Below are positions 10,069-22,590 of a DNA stretch of 64,000 bases, piece by piece (within the stretch, counting starts at the first letter, position 1; each line of letters begins with the position of its first letter). The notes under the pieces were generated by a model, which was not told the origin of the DNA, did no database searches, and saw only the letters and a program-made list of their open reading frames with translations. The DNA is from Portulaca oleracea (Eukaryota > Streptophyta > Magnoliopsida > Caryophyllales > Portulacaceae): positions 15,804,841 to 15,868,840 of the forward strand of contig CM055889.1 in NCBI GenBank assembly GCA_029582165.1, given 5' to 3'. Both the position numbers and the translations under genes were made by a program.

Positions 10069-13000
10069 ACACCCATCATATGAAAATGACATTAAATTTG
10101 TCCTAAATGTCAAATAAGACATCCAATACATATTACATGCACCTAGAGGCTAGAGCATGTGCTTCAAGTAAGAATGAGTGAACGATTATGTTATTGGAAG
10201 TGAACTACATATAAGTTTGAGTGAATAATTATGCTATTGAGAATGAATAATAGGTAAGTATGAGTGAATAATTACAAACTGAGAGTAAGCAATGATCATA
10301 TTTGGAGCACAAGGTCCAGGAGCATGTAATAATTTGCATAAGATATCAAAAATATTACCATTAAGAATATGGTGGGTTGGTTAAAAATCTTAAGAAAATG
10401 ATCTCACAGGTTGACTTATTTCCTCATGTTTGGCTATATATACATTGACCTTGAGAAAAATTTTACAAGGGGTCTCCATTCTTAAGGTTTTCACAGTAAA
10501 AAATATTCTAGGGAAAAATTTCCTTAGGGTTACCAAATGCTCCCTAACTTGTTGAATAAAATTACTAATAATATCATTTTGACGACGAATGACCAGTTAC
10601 AAAGAATAAAATTGTTTTTTTGATTTTTTTGTCCCTCTTCTTCTCCCTTTCGTCATCTTCTCCACCATCATTTCCGTCTCTTCTCTCTCTTTCTTCTCCC
10701 TCTCTTTTTCTCGAATCTCGATTGGTTATTCCCCTCATGTCTCTTCAGTCTTCTCTCATTTTTCCCTAGACCTTATTCCCCCTCCAATATCTTACATCAT
10801 CTCCTCTTCTCTTCTTCTTCTTCCTCGAATTTCATCTCCCCTCCTCTCTCTTACATTTTCTCTTCTTCATGACCACTCATTCACCATCAAGCCCACCATT
10901 ACCGAGCCATTAACAGACTCCTAACCCGACTCCAACCACCATTGTCAACCAACAACGATCAATCACTACTAAAAATGTGTATATTACCGATCACTTTTAT
11001 CCAACCAATTTAAATCTGTTGGAAAAACCAATTATTTTAAAAATGAACTATGACAAATTCCGGTGTCTATACCTATCAACAAGTAACAATAAAATTTTTA
11101 AAGTTTAGGAATCTATCACAAGGGATAAGACTAAGGTTCACAAAATGCTACCCTAATTTGAAATCCAAAACCTGTCAGATAGGTTTAAATTCTGAGTACA
11201 TGAAACCTGCGATGAACATAAGAAATGTGAAACTTAATTTTAATAACAGTGACAAGCCCACAATAACCGACTTCCAGGAAAACATGTTTTTTCATATGGT
11301 CTGGAGTATAATATTGTGACGGATAATAATTAGACACGGTGTTATATTTTGATGTTTAACTCGAAAATTAGTGTTTTTCTAAAACAAACTATACGTCACA
11401 AAACAAAATTTTTATAATCAGTAGGCTGTAGGTATGCGCGGCGCACTCGGGAGTGTATCGTAACGGCTCGGTCGTAAGCTTGAATGTCAACCATTACACC
11501 CAACGGTCGACCCGCGAAAATGCACTATTGGCGGGAGCGTATGCGTGGTCCCCACTCCTCCGATCTCAAGAACCATCGTTCTTCATCGATCCATTGTAAG
11601 TCAAAACCATTCAATCATCCTACTTTGTTAACTGTTCAGTCATTAATAATAGTCGAATTCAGTACTTGATCAGTTAATCATCTAATGCACACCATCTGTT
11701 TGATTAAATGCCTCCACCAAAAAGCTGTGATTACAAGGTTGCAGAGAGGTAATTGCTGCTGCTTCGGACGGCTAGTTTTTCCTGAAAGAAAAAGGGGTTG
11801 TTTATCAGGGTGGTGAGAAGGAATTTCACTCATTTGTTGAACCATCAGTTTAATTAGTTTAACAAAAATATAATAATAAGAGATTAAGGAGTACATTCAA
11901 GTATTATGAAGGACATTGCTTTTGGCTTCATTTAACATCCACATTAAACTTATATAATATTCTCAAATCTCAAGAAGTTGCCCATTTCTTCATTTGCACA
12001 AATGCTCTGAAGTCTGAACCCATTACCCTTTTGTCATATTACCATCAGAGTATTCTCAAATTGGCTTCTTTGTTTTTGCCGCATCAGGCATGTTCGATGT
12101 TTTTGCCGCAGTTAATTCCTGTGCAAAGATCCATCTAGTGAAGTAGAGTTGGACAAATAGCACCCCCCCCCCCCCAAATTCTCCAGTAGGCCTGTTAAAC
12201 TCTATGCTAGACCATTCCATAAACATGGACTGGAAACATTCCATGAAATTCCGATAAACAATCCTGTTTGCATGAAAGCACCTTTACAGACATGGGTAAA
12301 GCAAAACTTCAGTTTAAGGGACTTCAACTAATCAGAAATATCCCTTAGCTGAATCTGAGTTATGATCACATTCCTTGCATGCATGAGCAGCGCAGGGCTA
12401 TGTGCAATTGGCACAAATGAGGTATATGCTAGTAGATCAAGTTCAGCAAGTTTTTAGCTTATCTGGAAGAAACGTTCATGGGGCAGAAATGAGGCTCATC
12501 TAGATGGGATATGATTGTAAGTTGTAACATATCGATTAGGAAAAAGGCCTGAGAATTAGCCTTTGTCACTGTTACTATGAATCTGTGGTGCTCGACTTAC
12601 CTCAGACTATTTTCTAGCATAGAGGGACAGAGCACTACAGTTGAGCAGTTGATTTTCTTTGTTGGGATACCCACCAGAATAGACTGACATAGAATAATTT
12701 TAAATGTGAAGAAAGGCATCAGTGTTGTTGTAAATTGTGCATGTGAATATTCAATGAATGAGCTGCTGATAGGATTGAACTCAAGTGAGCAGCTAATATG
12801 GACAGTCTGCTTTTCTGTTGAGCTCTTTAATCTCATCTCAAGGGGAAGCCAGAAAGAATTGTCCAAACATAGATGTAAGGCAAGATGATAGATCAATTAC
12901 TCTGCATTTAGCAACTACTTGCATTTATATAGCAATCCCGAGGAATAGATGAGATGTGCTAGGACTTGATTCAGTGAACTCTTGATATCAGCCATGGGGT

Positions 13001-13354
13001 TCCTGTTGTGCTACTAGGTTAGACTTCCTACTGAATATAGTGATCCTTTATTAGCACTTATCAATATAACACCTTAGACAATGAGGTTATAAATGTTATC
13101 CATACTGTTGCAAATGTACTCTCACTGTGAACATGGTTTATAATCGATTGGGGGACTTATCACTAATACTTCCCAATTCTTTATGATATGATTTAGGTGC
13201 ATTTCATGTTGCCACACTGACTGTCATGAATTCTAGTTGAGGGATGTCCTTGACCGGTATGCACTATAAAACCACCTATTGTGTAAACTTGTTTCCTTTT
13301 CTTTTCTTTTCTCACATAAATGGGAGATTCATCATATCATGTCAACAGGGTTTT
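10069..13354. other. Intergenic, no gene recognised
   Basis: CT-rich sequence around 10620-10870, otherwise mixed intergenic DNA. There is a run of C near 12163-12175. Short frames lack family motifs. A CACTA-like start near 10969 has no visible partner end. Confidence 0.45.
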
Positions 13355-14023
13355 TTGTTAGGGTTAGTATGGAGCCCCAATTGATTTGGTGGTTTAAGCA
13401 TGTTTTGGAGGCAACACGGACATTTATGGAACCCCCAGAAGGGTTGGGTTGGGAAAGGTGGGGTGGGGGGTGGGGGTTAGAGAGCAGGAAACAAAGCAGG
13501 CGGCTAACATGGTTGTATCATACAAACACAGACCTTGTTAGGCTTTGTTGGTTGCGAAAACCTTTTTGACGTGTTTTGTTTGATATTTTCTTAATTTGGA
13601 TTGACCTAGGATGCTATTTGTTGACTTAATGAAGGTGCTTAGCAGCAAAGGGGTCTGTTAAACCCTAGACCTATTTGTGTAGCTGCTACTATATAAAGAG
13701 CTTTGCAGTGCATGGTTAAATATATGCGTGAGAGATTCATCGTTGTATCACAAGATATTCTATCTCAGAATCTTTTTATCTATGTGTGAGTGGGGTAAGG
13801 CGAATCACCTATGAGTGTCGAGTCATTGTGTTGTAACTCAAGAGAGAGATCGTTAAAGATTGGGGAATCTCTTATTAAACACATTGTAATCCTCTGATTG
13901 TGCATCGTCAGTGGTATTTTTCCCTCTTTGGGGTTTTCCACGTCAAAAACTCGGTGTTAATATTTATTTCATTTATTTCCTTTATAATTGTTTGTGCTAC
14001 TAAAATCGCCCCGAGAAAGACTG
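13355..14023 (+). repeat. 5' LTR of copia remnant
   Basis: Shares long blocks with 15150-15735, for example a TGACGTGTT-x-TGTTTGATATTTTC block, ACTATATAAAGAG (TATA box near 13689), GAGAGATTC-x-T-GTTGTATCAC and AAGAGAGAGATCG. The start is placed at TGTTAG, mirrored by the LTR end CTAACA. Confidence 0.7.
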
Positions 14024-14041
14024 TTATCAGAGCACAAGTTG
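14024..14041 (+). other. Copia primer-binding site
   Basis: TTATCAGAGCACAAGTTG directly follows the left LTR and differs slightly from the usual initiator-Met tRNA complement TGGTATCAGAGCC-A-GTT. Confidence 0.6.
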
Positions 14042-14070
14042 GTGGTAGTTGAACTGCAGGCTGTTAAACA

Positions 14071-14870
14071 ATGGACGGAGAGAAAGCAAAGATTAGAGTT
14101 TTTGATGGGAAAGAATATGCATTCTAAAGGACACAAGTTAAGGATGTGTTCTACCAGCAAAAGTTGCATCTAGCATTGAGTGATATGCCGAAAGAGATGG
14201 ATCTAAAAAAGTGGGAGCTTCTTGATTGTCCGGTGCTTAGTACGATGAGTTTGACGTAGGTAAGGAATGTGGCTTTCAACGTGTTAGGGCAAAACACGAC
14301 AAAAGGCATGCTTGATTCCTTGAAGAACATATATGAGAAACCTTCTGTTGTTAATAAAGTGTATATATTTCATTGTTTGTTCGAGTTTAGGATGCATGAG
14401 TCTGGTAATTACATGATCATACTAATGAGATTAATATAATCTTGTCTAAATGGACTTTTGTGGTATTTAAGTTTGATGATGAGACTAGAGCATATATATT
14501 GTTGGTTGCCTTACCTAAGTCTTGGGAAACGTTTGCACGGCTATTAGTACGTCCAACTGGTTAGGTACTACGAAATTTGATGAGATGCGTGATACTATTA
14601 TGAGTGAAAACATTTGTAGGAAGGATTCTGATGAACCTCCGGGTGGAAGTGCTTTGTCTGTTAGGGGTAGAAGAAATAGTGGGAGTTCTAAGTCAAAGTC
14701 AATCTAAATCTAGAAGTCGGAATCTTGAGCATGTGTTGTGTTGGGACGATGGTGATAGAGGTCACTTTCGTAGGGATTGCCTCGAACCCAGGGACAAAGG
14801 GAAGAGAATAGTTACCAGGAACACTCTGTTCGCGGAACGGGAACAAGAACGAGGGTCGTCTCCTCCCTAA
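14071..14870 (+). pseudogene. Copia gag (polyprotein start), broken
   Basis: From the ATG at 14071 the frame reads MDGEKAKIRVFDGKEYAF and then hits a stop. Further pieces follow in shifted frames: a QVKDV-YQQKLHLALSD block, RNVAFNVLGQNTTKGMLDSL-x-IYEKPS-VNKV, then WLGTTKFDEMRDTIMSE (about 14555-14605) and an SKSRSR linker. A zinc knuckle reads CWDDGDRGHFRRDC, with the second cysteine of CX2CX4HX4C changed to Asp. This is the standard order of plant copia Gag. Many stops and frameshifts, so inactive. Confidence 0.8.
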
Positions 14871-15149
14871 AAGTGGGAACGCTAGGTAATTTAGAACGCT
14901 TTTTTGGAACAAAATTCGTTCTTTAAGATCGCTACTTATAAATTTATAATTTATTTTTACTTTGTTATTCTTCCCAGCATTATAAATTAGTTTAAGAATA
15001 TTATAATTTATCAAATACCTTCTATAGTAATATTAAATACAATTTTTATTTAATTTGGATACAAGTTGAAATCCTTTTGAAATTTTAAGTAAAAGAAATA
15101 TCCAAATTCTAAACAAATTTGCAATTTAACAGACTTGACACAGGTCGTT

Positions 15150-15735
15150 GGAGGGGGGGGGGGGGTTAGAGTGCAGGAAAGCGAAGCAAGCGGCTCACAT
15201 GGTTGTATCATAACTTATATGAACACGGGTCGTGTCATGTACGGACATAGAACATGTCTCACTATGGGAGCTGCGAAAATCTTTTTTGACGTGTTCTGTT
15301 TGATATTTTCCTAATTTGGTTTGACTTAGGATGTTGTTTGTCAACTTAATGAAAATGCTTGGCAGCCATGGAAGTGTCTTAGACCCCAGGCCTGTTTGTG
15401 TAGTCGCTACTATATAAAGAGCCTTAGGGAGCTAGGTTTAATATATGTGTGAGAGATTCGTGGTTGTATCACACGAGATTGTTTCTCAAAGTCTTTGTAT
15501 CTCTATGTGAGTTGCATAATCAAGATCAAGTGTGAGTGTTGAGTCCTTGTGTTGTAGCTAAAGAGAGAGATCGGGAAATCTTTTATTAAACTTATTGTAA
15601 TCCTTTGATAGTGCATCATTCCTAGTTTTTTCCTGGTTAGGGTTTTTTCAAGTTAAAAACTGTGTGTTAATCTTTATTTTGTTTATTACCTTTGCAATTT
15701 GTTTGCGCTGCTAACACTCTCTCGGGATCCTAACA
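15150..15735 (+). repeat. 3' LTR of copia remnant (5'-truncated)
   Basis: Direct-repeat partner of 13355-14023, from a G run and GGTTAGAGTGCAGGAAA to GGATCCTAACA. It keeps the ACTATATAAAGAGCC TATA region near 15410. The first 100 or so bases of the LTR are missing. Confidence 0.75.
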
Positions 15736-18700
15736 ACTTCCAGAGTTTAAACCCTTACACCATCCGATCTTCAATACATGGTTTTATGTTTTAATGTCAC
15801 CTGAAGACCTGTTCCAGAGTCTGGCACACAACAAGAGGTTTCATTTGGTAGTAGTAACATAAAGATGAAAAGCATTTAGTTAATGAAGTTTGTAAACTTG
15901 TTTTCATTTTCTCCGTCACTTGCTCCCCTCTTGGTATCCTTTGTTTCTTTGAATTGTTGTTTGAATCGAATTAGTGTTGAACCCATCCAAATTTTACCAT
16001 CGAAAGGAACTAATGAGGCACTCCCTTTGCAGATTTATTTTTGCTTGTCTATAGTTTCCATCTAAATTTTGATTTGTGCGTGAAAATTCAAAAGATATCT
16101 GGAGGTATATGTTCATGTTTTAATTGAACTTGGAAACATTTTGAAGAAAAATTTTCTCCTAAATTTTCCCTTTTCCATTTACAGTAGCTAGGTTGGACAA
16201 GATTGAGACATATGCACCTTCTTGGCAAGAAGAAAGGCTGGTTTTTCTATGACGTAATGTGAAAGAGATCCCAACAATCGATGTCATCTTAAACCCTCCT
16301 TGCTGAAATTGTGTGGCATGTACAAGCAGTACTTGGGTTTCTTCCATCCTAAATCAAATGAGACAGTGAAATCGACGTCTGAGCTACATGTGATTAAGGA
16401 GGTGCGGTCCTTGTTCTGTCTTCCAGACATGTTGGTACAGAAGATGTTAGCCTCTGATTTTCGGTGTTTTATGTTTCATGTGCTCGTGGCCTTGGTGATG
16501 TGGTTTATCATTCAACCAGACCGACTTCAAAAGGTACGGCTTCTTATCCTATGCTATCTTTGCCTACTTTTGAAGTGGGCTATTCCATCCTGGTAACCTC
16601 ATATGATCATTTTAATTAGTGCTTCCAATTCTGTTACTTGTTTATTATCAAGGTGCCACATAGCTAGGTGTTTTAGTGGTTCCTATTGTTGTTGATTTAT
16701 CAGATATTACTCCGGTACTCCCATATGTTCTGAGTAAATTATTACTGAACATGGTAGTCTGTATACAATCACGTAGCCGCCAGCTTTTCTTAATTTGTTT
16801 ATTTTTCCTTGGTACGTGTGTGTGTGTACGTGTACTTCTGCTGTGATTGTGTATTTTCTTTTGGTTTAATCCTTACTGCAACTGTTAGTAAGTTTGCCTC
16901 TTCATTTGCCAGAATACTTAGATTCCTGTCATTTTCAAGGTGGTCAAATAGTATACTGGTTTACATCACCTTGTTTAATCTCTCTATGAGGCAGGTGTCA
17001 TTATGAAGATGCAGTCTTTGTAAAAACTTGGACAGTTTCCAAATGGGCAGTTAGTGGATATTTTAAAAAAATAACATTAAAATAAAAGCATCTATTGTTG
17101 GCCTGGGAACTCATCAAAGCTTCCGAACGTGCTGTAACCTCTGGGGACTTGGATAATGCAACCAAAGAGCTAACTTGTAAAATTCATGTCCAAATGAGGT
17201 GCAGTTATCTGGGGCGTACGTGATATGAGGTCTAAATAGTGCCAATTTTACAAATAGATCTCAAAGCAGGAGTAACATGGCTTGCATGTGCCCGGTGACA
17301 AGTATGGCCACGATCAACTTCAAGAAATTACCTTTGATGTTGCTCTTGTGGGTCACTGCATCTTTTGAGAATACTGGGCCCTTCTTTCCATCCCCCCCTC
17401 CTCCTTTTTCCTTGATATCTCCTTCTCAACTCTAGTTTCTGATAGATATTGTCCACAGAACATGGGAGAGCTTCCCATTTAGATAGCGGCCTTATTAGTG
17501 GAAGTACATGCTATAGCTTTACTTTTTACCATCACATGTAACTTGTTTGGCCTGGAAAATTACCAACTTTCACCACTGTTCGTTGAATAAGGAAATAGTG
17601 CCAGTGTACGCTACCGTATTCATTTACTCATAAGCACGTTCGTTGGCACTTGACATTCAATATGGGTATGGATATTTCATACTGAATTGGTATGATAAGA
17701 CATACTCATGTTGGAACTTAGTAGCCCAGCTTAGTAATAGAGGTGCAAACACTTCATGTGCAAAATCTGGCTGTTTTTTTTGTCAAGTGTTAACCTTTGT
17801 TGCGCAGGGATTTTTACCCCCTCCCCTCTCCACAGCTAGTTTACGGAGAATTACTTCTTTACCATGGTTACAAATTCATAGGGTAGAAGCAGGATATGTC
17901 ATGTCATGGCTTTTATTATAATTTCCATCAGACCATAGAATTAGTAGTTAGCCAGTATCGGAAATTTATGATCGATCAATACCTGTAGGGAATCATATTC
18001 GGTGGTGTACTCTGGAGTCTCAGCAGTACAAAAGGACACTGTTTTTCATGTCCAATATTTATTGACCTATCTTTGCGAACTGCATTTTCAGCCTTAGAAG
18101 ATGGGTGAGGAGCGAGGCCCAATCTGGATAGATGTGATATTGTTGCTCATTTCAAGTAGATTTATAGCAGGACCACAGCATCAAAACCCTTGTTGCTACC
18201 ATAACTGTCTTTGCCTCTATGGGGTGGCAAATCTTATCAAATGTTGGATGGGTAGGTTGAGAAATGAACATGTCAATTATTTTTCTGCTCTCTTCCTATC
18301 AGTGTCAAGGAAGGAAGCTCACCTATAATCTGTTGAGTGCCTTGATTTCTTAGCGTGTCATACAGTTCCATCTTGGTTAAACATCTTTTCATCATTTATA
18401 TTCGTTCACACCGATCTGTGATCCTAGATGGTTATGGTGTATGTTGCTGGGGCATTTTTTTGTCAAAGTGGACACTAATTAGGTGCCCAGCCAATCATTT
18501 GCTCTGTATACAGTTTCTGTTCTGCTTAAGCCCTTCCCATTATGATTCCTTGGCTTAAATGGAAACCAGGCCTACTTTGTATCTCTTAAAATAGCGAATC
18601 ATTTCTTAGCTTGCAACCTAATCTGGAATCTGAATCAAGTTAGTTTAGCCATCTTTACTTTTGTATTTAGGTAACTTGAGACTCTTGGGTTGAACCCTTC

Positions 18701-20400
18701 AATTTGCTTTCCTTTCTCTGAAGTTTGGACCCTTGCCCTGAAAAGGATGGCCGCCATTAAGGACAAATTTAGAAGAGTAGGAAAATGAGAAAACGCCAGA
18801 ACTTAAAACAACGGATAGCAGTCTTAGAGTAAAACGTGCAAACCTGTTCAGATCGGATTTCAAAAGCACATTAGTTGCTAATCAGAGTAATAATCTTTAA
18901 AACTATTAGTTAAGGAAATTAATAGAAGTTCATGTGAAATAATTAGATTTTGGCTAGATTTTTTTATTGGTCATAGTACACCAATCTCTGTCCACCTGTA
19001 GGTATTTTAAGGCACTAAATGAAGATCAGACAACGTCAGTCAAAAGACATCTCAAAAATAGTGGCAGACTACACATGCATGGAGTTGGAGAGTTACAGAA
19101 ATCTTACAGTTAGAGGTGCTGATGGTATTTGTTATTTTTTCGGTTCACTAACTTCCACAGAATCACAAGCATAACAATAAGAAAATACCAAAACATCGGT
19201 GTCTGTGATTGTACCTTTCCAGTACACTTCAGTCTCCGTCCGTGATTTTACAGAAATAAACAATGAAGGAATCTAATTATGTAAACGGGAAATGGTGCTA
19301 ATAATAGTGTTATTAGTAGCTAGGTTTTATTTTAATCAAAGTTGTAATGGTGGAAACCTGACGATTCGTACTTCAACGTCCATGTGCCTATGTCCAGTGT
19401 ATTAGGTTGATTTGACGTAGAAGTTTCAAGGAATCGTGGCCGTGGCTAGCTTCTGGTATGTGTATGTATTTGCCTGTTCTAAATGCTAAGGTATATTCCT
19501 CAAACCCGTTTACAAGTGTCGAACACGGGTTCCTGTGTAGGTTTCAAACTAATAAATTTGTGGGTTTTTGGCTCAGAATGCAGCACTAGCTGTTGTATTA
19601 TTATATCAAATACATGAAAGACATAGGTAGCCCATAGCTTTAATTGATGTATGCATGAGATTTAATGTAAGAATGTCATTTGATGCTAAGTCTGTGTGCT
19701 TACATTTTGGTTTTGGATTTGTTTGTCAAACCACTGCTGTCATCTTGATGAAACTGATAATGTTAGTTAGATCCATGATTAAGCCGTCTTGTTAGACCTA
19801 TTAGTGGCCTTCTTATCCATTAAGCCAGATTGGGAAGACTAGTTTGGTTCAATAATTGAGTTTGGACATCATCACTTGAAGAAGAAAACCCTGCTGAAAA
19901 TGGAAAACAATTAAAAATAACATTGGAACCCCCCAAGAAAAAGATCCGGAAGGAGGACAGGAAGGCAATTCATATCATAAATGAGTGTCATGCTATGTGC
20001 TACACTTGTATCAGGAACTAGTTTACTACCATTAATACACCGAATAAGGGCAGAAAAACCTGTGATATCTGTCATTAATCGGAGTCATCCCAAGTTCCTA
20101 CCTCTTAACCCAATAATTGCGGTATCAAAATCAGATCAAAGAGAGGGAAAACTAGAAGTTTAAAACTCCTTGAGAGAGAGAGAGCGAGAGAGATGGGATC
20201 CACAATTGTATGAGGAGGTGCAACAAAAGAGGGCCAAGACCCAAATGCGGAGGGCTCCCACATTGTCCTTGAGAGAAGTACAGATAGCACAAACCGCCCG
20301 TGGCCTGTCCTTTGTAACCCCAGCCCTACACCCCACATGACCCCCTGGTCCCCTTACTCTTCACTTAATATTTATTTTTGCCCTTCTCTCCCCAGCCCTC
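15736..20400. other. Long gene-less stretch
   Basis: 4.7 kb with many short frames and no family motif I recognise. 16300-16596 has an open frame of 98 codons with hydrophobic runs, but nothing supports it as a gene. The CA/GT-rich patch near 16815 and GA repeats near 20174-20195 are simple. The right end holds the promoter of the SAUR gene at 20585. A lost or non-coding gene here cannot be excluded. Confidence 0.4.
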
Positions 20401-20408
20401 CATAAATA
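20401..20408 (+). promoter_or_regulatory. TATA-like box of SAUR50-type gene
   Basis: CATAAATA followed by CCCCCC lies about 180 bases before the ATG at 20585. The CT-rich leader between them fits a plant 5' UTR. It is the best TATA candidate in the upstream 200 bases. Confidence 0.5.
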
Positions 20409-20584
20409 CCCCCCACATCCTTCTCATTTCCCCCATCACTCCCCAAGTCCCCATACAACCAATAGTATTTTTTAACTCATTCTTTCCTCTCCCTTTTATC
20501 TACATTCATCTCCTTGGCTTACCAAACTAGCTACATTCAAACATCCGCTCTCTTTTTTTTAAAGAAAACAAAAGACCAATAGAG

Positions 20585-20893
20585 ATGGCTTTCAGAAAGT
20601 CAAGCAAACTTTCTCAAGCAGCATTATTGAAGCAAATCCTCAAGCGATGCTCGAGCCTAGGGAAGAGGTACGACGAAAATGGGCTCCCCCTCGACGTTCC
20701 AAAAGGTCACTTTGTTGTGTACGTGGGAGAGAACAGGAGTAGATATATTGTTCCCATTTCCTTTTTGTCCCATCCCGAGTTCCAATGCTTGCTGCAACGG
20801 GCTGAAGAGGAGTTTGGATTTGATCATGATATGGGCCTCACAATCCCTTGTGAAGAAGTCGTTTTCCAGTCTCTTACATCCATGCTTAGATGA
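20585..20893 (+). CDS. SAUR50: SAUR50-type small auxin-up RNA protein
   Basis: A single-exon frame of 102 aa, with the full clade pattern: an N-terminus with [20 protein letters not shown] (residues 8-27), [20 protein letters not shown] (34-53), [13 protein letters not shown] (54-66), [19 protein letters not shown] (73-91) and the closing [10 protein letters not shown]. From general knowledge this closely matches Arabidopsis SAUR50 and its relatives (SAUR9, 16, 54), which promote cell elongation in light-exposed organs, in part through inhibition of PP2C.D phosphatases. Strong conservation to the last residue argues for a functional gene, in contrast to the drifted tail of the SAUR at 4243. 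The exact orthologue within the clade cannot be decided; the symbol names the clade. Confidence 0.95.
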   Translation: MAFRKSSKLSQAALLKQILKRCSSLGKRYDENGLPLDVPKGHFVVYVGENRSRYIVPISFLSHPEFQCLLQRAEEEFGFDHDMGLTIPCEEVVFQSLTSMLR

Positions 20894-22431
20894 ATCAAAT
20901 CATTGCCGTAAAGTGAAGACAAGACATCATGACATCGAGGTGGCTTTCGGGTTTCATTGAAGAAAGATGACCCTAAGATGAAGCTGCCATGAGCATACAT
21001 AAGCTCACGCATGCTTCTCTTTTTTTTGCATCTTTCTTTGTTGTTTACCCTAGGAGATGGTCGTTGGCATGGTTGGATATTTTTATTCTTTGGAACCCAT
21101 CTATTAGTATTGTGGGTTTTTCTCGATAATTAATCGACAAGAACTGATCTAACCCAAGGCCCATGAATTATTTTCTGGGTTAGATTAATGTGTATAAAGT
21201 TGTATGCTTTTCCTCACAGAGGTGATCTTCGCCCTGTGAGAGGAATGAAATGTTCGTTCTCATTAATCATGTTTCTCTGCATTTCTCGTCCCCATTTCAC
21301 CTGACTATATATGTGACCAAATGAATGTATGCATGTCACCCTTGTATAACTGCAGTTGGCTTTTTTTTTAAGATTTGTTTATATTTTTTTTCCATGCAAT
21401 AAGTAAGTGACTTGCCATGGGCTGCCTGAGAATGTACAGATTGAACATTAGACTACTACTAGTATATTGGTGATCCAAGGAAGAGGATTCAGGTAGTTAC
21501 AAAGGGTTTTTGAAATTCGTTCGCATTGAATATTTACTAGCTTATGAGAATATGTCCAAGTTATGTGAATGGAAAGGTCTTCCAGCATGTTTGATAGTTT
21601 TTCGGGAAAAATTTTTCTGGGAAGAAATTCACCTACCCCTCATTAGGTAAAATTTTATTGAGCTTGAGAGTGAAATAATGGTCCCACTTCATATTTTCCC
21701 CACTCACTAGGTACAACCAAACATGAGAAAGTTTGACAACTTGAAAAAGTTGAATAACTTTCCCAGGAAAGTTTTTTCCACCAACCACCACCGGAGAAAA
21801 GTGTAGTAACTCCCGAATGCAAAGCAGCATTGTTAGAAAGAATTGGGTATTGTGTTTTAACTTTGAGTAATTTTATTGGTTGCTTGACATTTAGGCTTGT
21901 GAATGTCCAATATCATGAATTATGTAGGGGTAGATTTGGTTATCCAAGTAAAATGATCTTTTCATGTAGCATAGCTTGTTAGGAGATTACCTTTTTTCTA
22001 AGTTGAGAGTTTGGTCCTGTCCATTCTCTAAATCCTCTTTTTTTCCTTTTTTTGTTAGGCTGGAAGATGCTCTAGTTACTGTATGGTGTAATTAACTGAT
22101 TTTTTTTTTCCCAACATAATAAGTTTAGTCATATGGATGATGGATGATTTCATTCCTTTGTTTGTACAAACAAATGACCGGGAGTGAAACAGGAATTAAA
22201 GGATCATAAAGTAATGGAAACTTTAAGGGGATTATACTGAGGTATATTATTGTTGTTGTTATTGCTGTATGTAGGAGTGGAAACTGTAAGGCACTGAGGG
22301 CAGGTTAAAAAGGCGAAACTGCCTCAGATTAAAGCTGTTTGAAAATCAGGATTACATACAGTAGAATCCTTTCTAGTAGTGAGCTCTTGGAGATGAATAA
22401 ATCTGATGAAGAGATTACATGCAGATGACAT
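20894..22431. other. SAUR 3' UTR and intergenic DNA
   Basis: A perfect 7-bp stem CTCACAG/CTGTGAG at 21213-21219 and 21234-21240 may lie in the SAUR 3' UTR. Near 21595-21790 degraded A/T-rich blocks look weakly inverted, but no target duplication was found. No gene seen. Confidence 0.4.
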
Positions 22432-22439
22432 GTCTGAAA

Positions 22440-22590
22440 CTATGGACACAGATACGGTCTCGGACTCAGCCTCTTTAAAGAAAAATTCAAATTTTCATTG
22501 CAATTTTTAGTGTTGAGTGTCGTATCCTTGTCCAGGTGTCAAGGTTCAACTTGGGTACGGTAGGGAAAGTGAAGAGTCAGAGTAACATAG
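22440..22590. mobile_element. hAT-type MITE, copy 2 (151 bp)
   Basis: Exact 8-bp duplications GTCTGAAA flank it (22432-22439, 22591-22598). The right end GAAGAGTCAGAGTAACATAG is the reverse of CTATGTTACTCTGACTCTTC, close to the left end of the 6087 element (CTATGTTACTCCGACTCTTC). The left end keeps only CTATG. Both copies share inner blocks such as a CAATGAAAATTTG-like stretch. Non-coding. Confidence 0.82.

Larger units (their letters stand above)
13355..15735 (+). mobile_element. Degenerate Ty1/copia retrotransposon, internally deleted
   Basis: Two diverged direct repeats flank about 1.1 kb. The left begins TGTTAGGGTT and the right ends GGATCCTAACA, matching TG...CA LTR ends. Just inside the left LTR, TTATCAGAGC resembles the initiator-Met tRNA primer site (usually TGGTATCAGAGC). 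The internal part keeps only a broken gag; protease, integrase, reverse transcriptase and RNase H are absent. The deletion seems to run into the 5' part of the right LTR, which starts only near 15150 at a G-rich run. No convincing target duplication remains, as expected for an old, deleted copy. Confidence 0.8.

Noticed and set aside
10969..11340. CACTACTAAAAATG, like a CACTA transposon end
   Set aside because: No mirrored TAGTG end and no 3-bp target duplication found nearby.
16300..16596. 98-codon frame with hydrophobic segments
   Set aside because: No motif, no homology I recognise, no promoter signal; length is within chance in this AT-rich DNA.
21595..21790. Possible MITE with GGGAAAA-like inverted blocks
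   Set aside because: Ends could not be defined and no target duplication was found.
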